From the NCBI GenBank assembly GCA_944386975.1, contig CALXDC010000029.1, positions 1 to 37,465 of the forward strand: 37,465 nt of DNA, written 5' to 3'. The stretch comes from an uncultured Oscillospiraceae bacterium. Its GTDB lineage: Bacteria; Bacillota; Clostridia; Oscillospirales; Oscillospiraceae. Position 1 is the first letter of the stretch. Each line of letters begins with the position of its first letter. Made by a program: the position numbers and the translations under genes. The notes under the pieces are model-generated. The model saw nothing but the letters and a program-made list of their open reading frames with translations. It made no database searches and was not told the origin of the DNA. Positions 34,098 through 37,465 of the stretch are shown here, in pieces.

Positions 34098-34774
34098 AAA
34101 TTTTAGTGGTGGACGACGAGCGTCTTCTGGTGAAGGGCATCAAGTTCAACCTTGAGAACGAAGGCTACCAGGTGGAGACGGCCTACGACGGCCGCACCGC
34201 CGTGGAGCTAGCCAAAAACAACGACTATGATCTGATCATTTTGGACCTGATGATGCCGGAGATCGACGGGCTGGAGGCCTGCGTCCAGATCCGGCAGTTC
34301 TCCAACGTGCCCATCATCATGCTCACCGCCCGCAGCGAGGACACGGACAAGATCATCGGCTTTGAGTGCGGGGCGGACGACTATGTCACCAAACCCTTCA
34401 ACATTCTGGAGCTGAAGGCCCGCATCCGGGCCATGCTCCGCCGGGCGGGGGCGGGGACCGGAACCAAAGCCTCCTCCGCCATCACCGTGGGGGACATCAC
34501 TTTGGACACGGAGCAGCGGGTGGCCCTGCGGGACGGGAAGACCGTGGAGCTGACGGCCAAGGAGTACGACCTTATTGAGCTTCTCATGAAAAACCCCCGG
34601 CGGGTCTACAGCCGGGAGAGCCTGATGAACGTGGTGTGGGGCTACTCCTACGCCGGGGACTACCGGACGGTGGACGTCCACATCCGGCGTCTGCGGGAAA
34701 AGCTGGAGGCCAATCCCGCCCAGCCGGAGTATATTCTGACCAAGTGGGGAGTGGGCTACTATTTTAAAGGGTAA
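34094..34774 (+). CDS. OmpR/PhoB-family response regulator
   Basis: 226 residues: receiver domain with acidic pair VVDDE, phospho-acceptor D51 (ILDLMMP), T78 region and K100 (VTKPF); then an OmpR-type winged helix (about 130-225) ending RTVDVHIRRLREKLEANPAQPEYILTKWGVGYYFKG. The ATG overlaps the comEA-like stop by 4 nt, and a cognate kinase follows directly. The sequence resembles WalR/PhoP-type regulators, but the exact subgroup is not certain. Confidence 0.95.
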   Translation: MKILVVDDERLLVKGIKFNLENEGYQVETAYDGRTAVELAKNNDYDLIILDLMMPEIDGLEACVQIRQFSNVPIIMLTARSEDTDKIIGFECGADDYVTKPFNILELKARIRAMLRRAGAGTGTKASSAITVGDITLDTEQRVALRDGKTVELTAKEYDLIELLMKNPRRVYSRESLMNVVWGYSYAGDYRTVDVHIRRLREKLEANPAQPEYILTKWGVGYYFKG

Positions 34775-34826
34775 GACCAGCCTGCAGTACAAGATCGGGC
34801 TGAGCTACATCCTGGTCATCGCGGCG

Positions 34827-36173
34827 GTGCTGGTGTTCATGAACACCTACCCCCTGTCGGTGTCCCGGGATATGATCTTCTCCTCCAAGGAGAGCAGTCT
34901 CAGAAGCAGCATGGAAACCATGACCAGCGCCATGGCCGGTCTCAGCCAGCTGACGGAGGAGAATGTGGCCCAGGCCCTGGCGGTGATGGAGATCACCGGC
35001 GTGTCCCGGGCCATCGTCACCGACAGCGCCGGGAAAATTCTCTACGACACCCGGGAGGTGGGCAACGCCACCGGCTACCAGGTGTTCTACACGGAGCTGG
35101 TGGAGGCCCTCCACGGCAACGACGCCTTCTTCTTCGCCTATCAGGACGGCGCTTTCCGCACCTGCGCCGCCGTGCCGGTGATCTACCGCAGCGAGACCAT
35201 CGGGGCGGTGTACGTCTACGAGTACGACCGCACCCAGGGGGAGGTGCTGGAGGGGCTGCAGAAGAGCCTGCTCACCATCTCCATTGCCGTGGGCGCGGTG
35301 GTGCTGACCCTCAGCACCCTTTTGAGCAAGCTCCTCACCAGCCGCATCGAACAGCTGCTCTCCGCCATCCGGGGCGTCCGGGAGGGGTCCTACAACCACC
35401 GGGCCGACGTGGGGGGCCACGACGAAATTGCCCAGATCGCCGATGAGTTCAACGACCTCGCCGGCCGTCTCCAGGTAACGGAGGAATCCCGCCGCCGGTT
35501 TGTCTCCGACGCCTCCCACGAGCTGAAGACCCCCCTGGCCACCATCCGCCTGCTCACCGACTCTATTTTGCAGGCGGAGGATATGGACGGGGACATGGTC
35601 CGGGAGTTTGTTATGGACATCGGCCTTGAGGCGGAGCGGCTGACCAACATCACCGAAGATCTCCTCCGCCTCACCCGCCTGGACAGCGGGGTGATGGAGG
35701 CAGCAGAGAGCGTGGAGGTGGAGCCGGTGATCCGCCGGGTATGCCACTCCCTCCAGATGCCTGCCGCCGGACGGCGGATCACCCTGGAGGTGTTGGTGGA
35801 AAACCCCTGCTGGGTGGTGGCCACCAAGGGGGAGGTCCACCAGATGATCTACAATCTGGTGGACAACGCCATCAAGTACAACCACGATGGAGGCTTTGTC
35901 CGGGTGCTGCTGTCTGCGGGAGAGACCTGGGCCTACATCACTGTGGAGGACAACGGCATCGGCATTCCAGAGGAGGACCTGGACCACGTGTTTGAGCGGT
36001 TCTACCGGGTGGACAAGGCCCGGTCCCGGGCCGCCGGAGGAACCGGGCTGGGACTCTCCATTGTCCGCGACACCGTGCGCCGCCGGGGCGGCACCATTGA
36101 CGCCGGTCCCCGTCCGGGGGGCGGCACGGTGTTTACCGTACGCCTGCCCAGGGAGAGGAGGGACGAGCCGTGA
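34827..36173 (+). CDS. Membrane sensor histidine kinase
   Basis: At least 448 residues: first membrane helix, an extracytoplasmic sensor region of about 125 residues (single Cache/PAS-like), second helix (LLTISIAVGAVVLTLSTLL), HAMP, H box FVSDASHELKTPLA, N box NLVDNAIKYN, G1 DNGIGIPEEDL, F box FERFYRVDKARS and G2 GGTGLGLSIV. Start uncertain: the frame is open from 34740, and the first helix (YKIGLSYILVIAAVLVF) begins before the GTG at 34827. The only upstream candidates are ATT 34761 and CTG 34782 (AAAGGG 10 nt before it). Pairs with the response regulator. Confidence 0.93.
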   Translation: MLVFMNTYPLSVSRDMIFSSKESSLRSSMETMTSAMAGLSQLTEENVAQALAVMEITGVSRAIVTDSAGKILYDTREVGNATGYQVFYTELVEALHGNDAFFFAYQDGAFRTCAAVPVIYRSETIGAVYVYEYDRTQGEVLEGLQKSLLTISIAVGAVVLTLSTLLSKLLTSRIEQLLSAIRGVREGSYNHRADVGGHDEIAQIADEFNDLAGRLQVTEESRRRFVSDASHELKTPLATIRLLTDSILQAEDMDGDMVREFVMDIGLEAERLTNITEDLLRLTRLDSGVMEAAESVEVEPVIRRVCHSLQMPAAGRRITLEVLVENPCWVVATKGEVHQMIYNLVDNAIKYNHDGGFVRVLLSAGETWAYITVEDNGIGIPEEDLDHVFERFYRVDKARSRAAGGTGLGLSIVRDTVRRRGGTIDAGPRPGGGTVFTVRLPRERRDEP

Positions 36174-37090
36174 GAAAATGGATCGCCCTGCTGCTGGCAG
36201 CGCTGCTGGCGCTGCCTGCCGCCGCCTGCACCCGGCGGGAGCCGGCGGGAGAGGAGGGAGACTACCTGCTCTACGGTCTGGCCGGAGAGAAGGAGGCCGC
36301 AGGAGGGGACGCCATCCAGGCGGTACCGGTGGATCTCAGCCTGCCGGAGGACGCCTCCGTCACGGAGGTGGCCCAGGCGCTGATGGAGCGGCTGTGTCAG
36401 GGCGCAGGGGAGGTATCGAGTCCCTTGCCGGAAAATGTGACCCTCAACAGCATCCGCATCCAGGGGCGGCGTGCCTATGTGGATTTCAGCGTCCGTTACG
36501 CCGCCCTCACCGGCATTGACCTGAGTCTGGCGGATTATTGTGTCACCCTGACACTGACTCAAATTGAGGAGATCACGGCGGTATCCATCACCGCTGCCGG
36601 GCGGGAGCTTCCTTACCGGGCCACTCAGGTGCTGATGGAACAGGACGTACTGCTCAGCGGTATGACCGACATCATCGAGACGGTGGAGGTAACCCTCTAT
36701 TTCTCCGGGGAAGACGGCGCTCTTGTGCCGGAGGCGCGGACTCTGGAGCTCTATGAGGGGCAGAGCGTGGCCGAGAGCCTCATGGCCGCCCTGTTGGAAG
36801 GGCCCAGAGAGGATGAGCTGACCGCTCTTCTACCGGAAAATTTTGTCATCAACGGCGTGTGGGTGGAGGGGCGAACCTGTTATCTCAGTCTTTCCGCCAG
36901 GACCTTGGAGCGGCTGCCCGAGTCCGCCGAGGATCAGGAACAGATACTGGCCTCCATCGCATGGAGCATCTACTCCATGGAGGGAGTAGATGAGTTGCGT
37001 CTGTTGGTGGATGGCCAGGAGAGCAATCTATTCGGCCAAATTCCTTTGGACGCTTACGCGATTCGGCCCGAGACCTCGGGAGAGCCTTAA
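36170..37090 (+). CDS. Lipoprotein with GerMN domains
   Basis: 306 residues: lipoprotein signal with lipobox LPAAAC (lipidated C20), then two repeats of the GerMN (sporulation/germination) domain, each with VAQALMERLCQG or VAESLMAALLEGP followed by LPENVTLNSIRIQGRRAYVDFS or LPENFVINGVWVEGRTCYLSLS. GerM-type proteins act in the outer face of the membrane in sporulation and germination; similar lipoproteins (LpqB/GerM type) sit beside two-component systems in other Gram-positives. GTG start overlaps the kinase stop (GTGA) with GGAGG 8 nt upstream, so signal proteins and this lipoprotein are translationally coupled. Confidence 0.9.
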   Translation: MRKWIALLLAALLALPAAACTRREPAGEEGDYLLYGLAGEKEAAGGDAIQAVPVDLSLPEDASVTEVAQALMERLCQGAGEVSSPLPENVTLNSIRIQGRRAYVDFSVRYAALTGIDLSLADYCVTLTLTQIEEITAVSITAAGRELPYRATQVLMEQDVLLSGMTDIIETVEVTLYFSGEDGALVPEARTLELYEGQSVAESLMAALLEGPREDELTALLPENFVINGVWVEGRTCYLSLSARTLERLPESAEDQEQILASIAWSIYSMEGVDELRLLVDGQESNLFGQIPLDAYAIRPETSGEP

Positions 37091-37121
37091 ACCTCAGATA
37101 CTTTGGCAAGGTATATTGGGA

Positions 37122-37152
37122 GGGCGGCGCAGAGGGGCCATCTGCGCCGCCC
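37122..37152 (+). terminator. Hairpin after the GerMN lipoprotein operon
   Basis: 12-bp perfect GC stem (37122-37133 with 37141-37152), loop of 7 nt, followed by TGTTTC. The T tract is poor but the stem is strong and sits 31 nt after the stop. Confidence 0.65.
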
Positions 37153-37231
37153 TGTTTCAGGAGGATTTCATCAGATGGCGCGCTCCTGGTCTTGCGGCGA
37201 AACATTTTTTATATTTTTTGTGGCAAGGGGG

Positions 37232-37260
37232 TTGACAATCCGTAAGAGGTGTGGTATTCT
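37232..37260 (+). promoter_or_regulatory. tRNA promoter
   Basis: -35 TTGACA (37232-37237), 17-nt spacer, -10 TATTCT (37255-37260), 17 nt before tRNA-Leu. Confidence 0.88.
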
Positions 37261-37277
37261 AACTTCTGCCGATATCT

Positions 37278-37364
37278 GCCGGTGTGGTGGAATTGGTAGA
37301 CACAAGGGACTTAAAATCCCTCGGTAGCAATACCGTACCGGTTCGAGCCCGGTCACCGGCACCA
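37278..37364 (+). tRNA. tRNA-Leu (anticodon UAA)
   Basis: Acceptor stem GCCGGTG/CACCGGC, class II long variable arm, anticodon loop with TAA (in GGACTTAAAATCCC), T arm with GGTTCGAGCCC, and encoded CCA at 37362-37364. Confidence 0.96.
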
Positions 37365-37390
37365 TCGGGATTTTAAGAACAAGTAGATAT

Positions 37391-37465
37391 CGCGGCGTAG
37401 AGCAGTTGGTAGCTTGTCGGGCTCATAACCCGGAGGTCGCAGGTTCGAGTCCTGCCGCCGCAACC
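37391..37465 (+). tRNA. Initiator tRNA-Met (anticodon CAU), last base cut by the window
   Basis: Anticodon CAT in GGGCTCATAACCC; three G-C pairs close the anticodon stem and the first acceptor position is a C1:A72 mismatch (5' CGCGGCG, 3' CGCCGCA), both marks of the initiator tRNA. The terminal A of CCA lies outside the window. Confidence 0.92.

Noticed and set aside
37165-37260. tRNA-based integration site at the right end
   Set aside because: No repeat of a tRNA 3' end or integrase gene is near; the tRNA pair looks ordinary.

Overview
The window reads as a chromosome segment of a GC-rich, spore-forming Clostridia of the Oscillospiraceae type (Flavonifractor/Oscillibacter-like). This is inferred from gene content: a dcw cell-division cluster with a meso-DAP-type MurE, dipicolinate synthase genes, GerMN and DacF-type sporulation-linked proteins, and LPXTG/Cna-B surface proteins. 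The taxon is an inference; no rRNA is present.

Layout. 1-75: tail of an unknown gene and its terminator. 268-4043: ferrous-iron uptake (two feoA-like genes, feoB, a Cys-rich FeoB partner) and a divergent DtxR/IdeR-type regulator. Three leftward promoters share one design: a TTAG-N6-CTAA palindrome lies between -35 and -10 at the same place in each. Two drive feoA and feoB. The third drives no gene and runs about 128 nt into a terminator, so it is a candidate iron-regulated small RNA. 4040-5659: a DUF2461 protein and a rhomboid-like membrane protein with a zinc-finger tail. 5890-18916 (minus strand): mraZ-rsmH-ftsL-pbp-murE-mraY-ftsW-murG-murA-ftsQ-ftsZ, with a MraZ-type operator upstream of mraZ.

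19346-30402 is the most striking part. dpaB is complete, but dpaA (dipicolinate synthase subunit A) is split. Its C-terminal half lies next to dpaB and its N-terminal half lies 9.6 kb away. The breakpoints share the 10-bp direct repeat GCAGTGGGGA in the same codon phase. Between them lie a large serine recombinase (74 bp from one repeat), a 1826-residue LPXTG-anchored VWA/Cna-B adhesin, a decayed second adhesin, and two copies of a leader that matches the c-di-GMP-I (GEMM-I) riboswitch. Recombination between the repeats would remove 9591 bp as a circle and restore a 285-codon dpaA reading directly into dpaB. This is the design of skin-type elements that interrupt sporulation genes and are excised in the mother cell.

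30496-37465: intact blaI beside a blaR1 remnant lacking its protease core; a DacF-like D,D-carboxypeptidase; an overlapping operon of a ComEA-like protein, response regulator, sensor kinase and GerMN lipoprotein; then tRNA-Leu(UAA) and initiator tRNA-Met(CAU).
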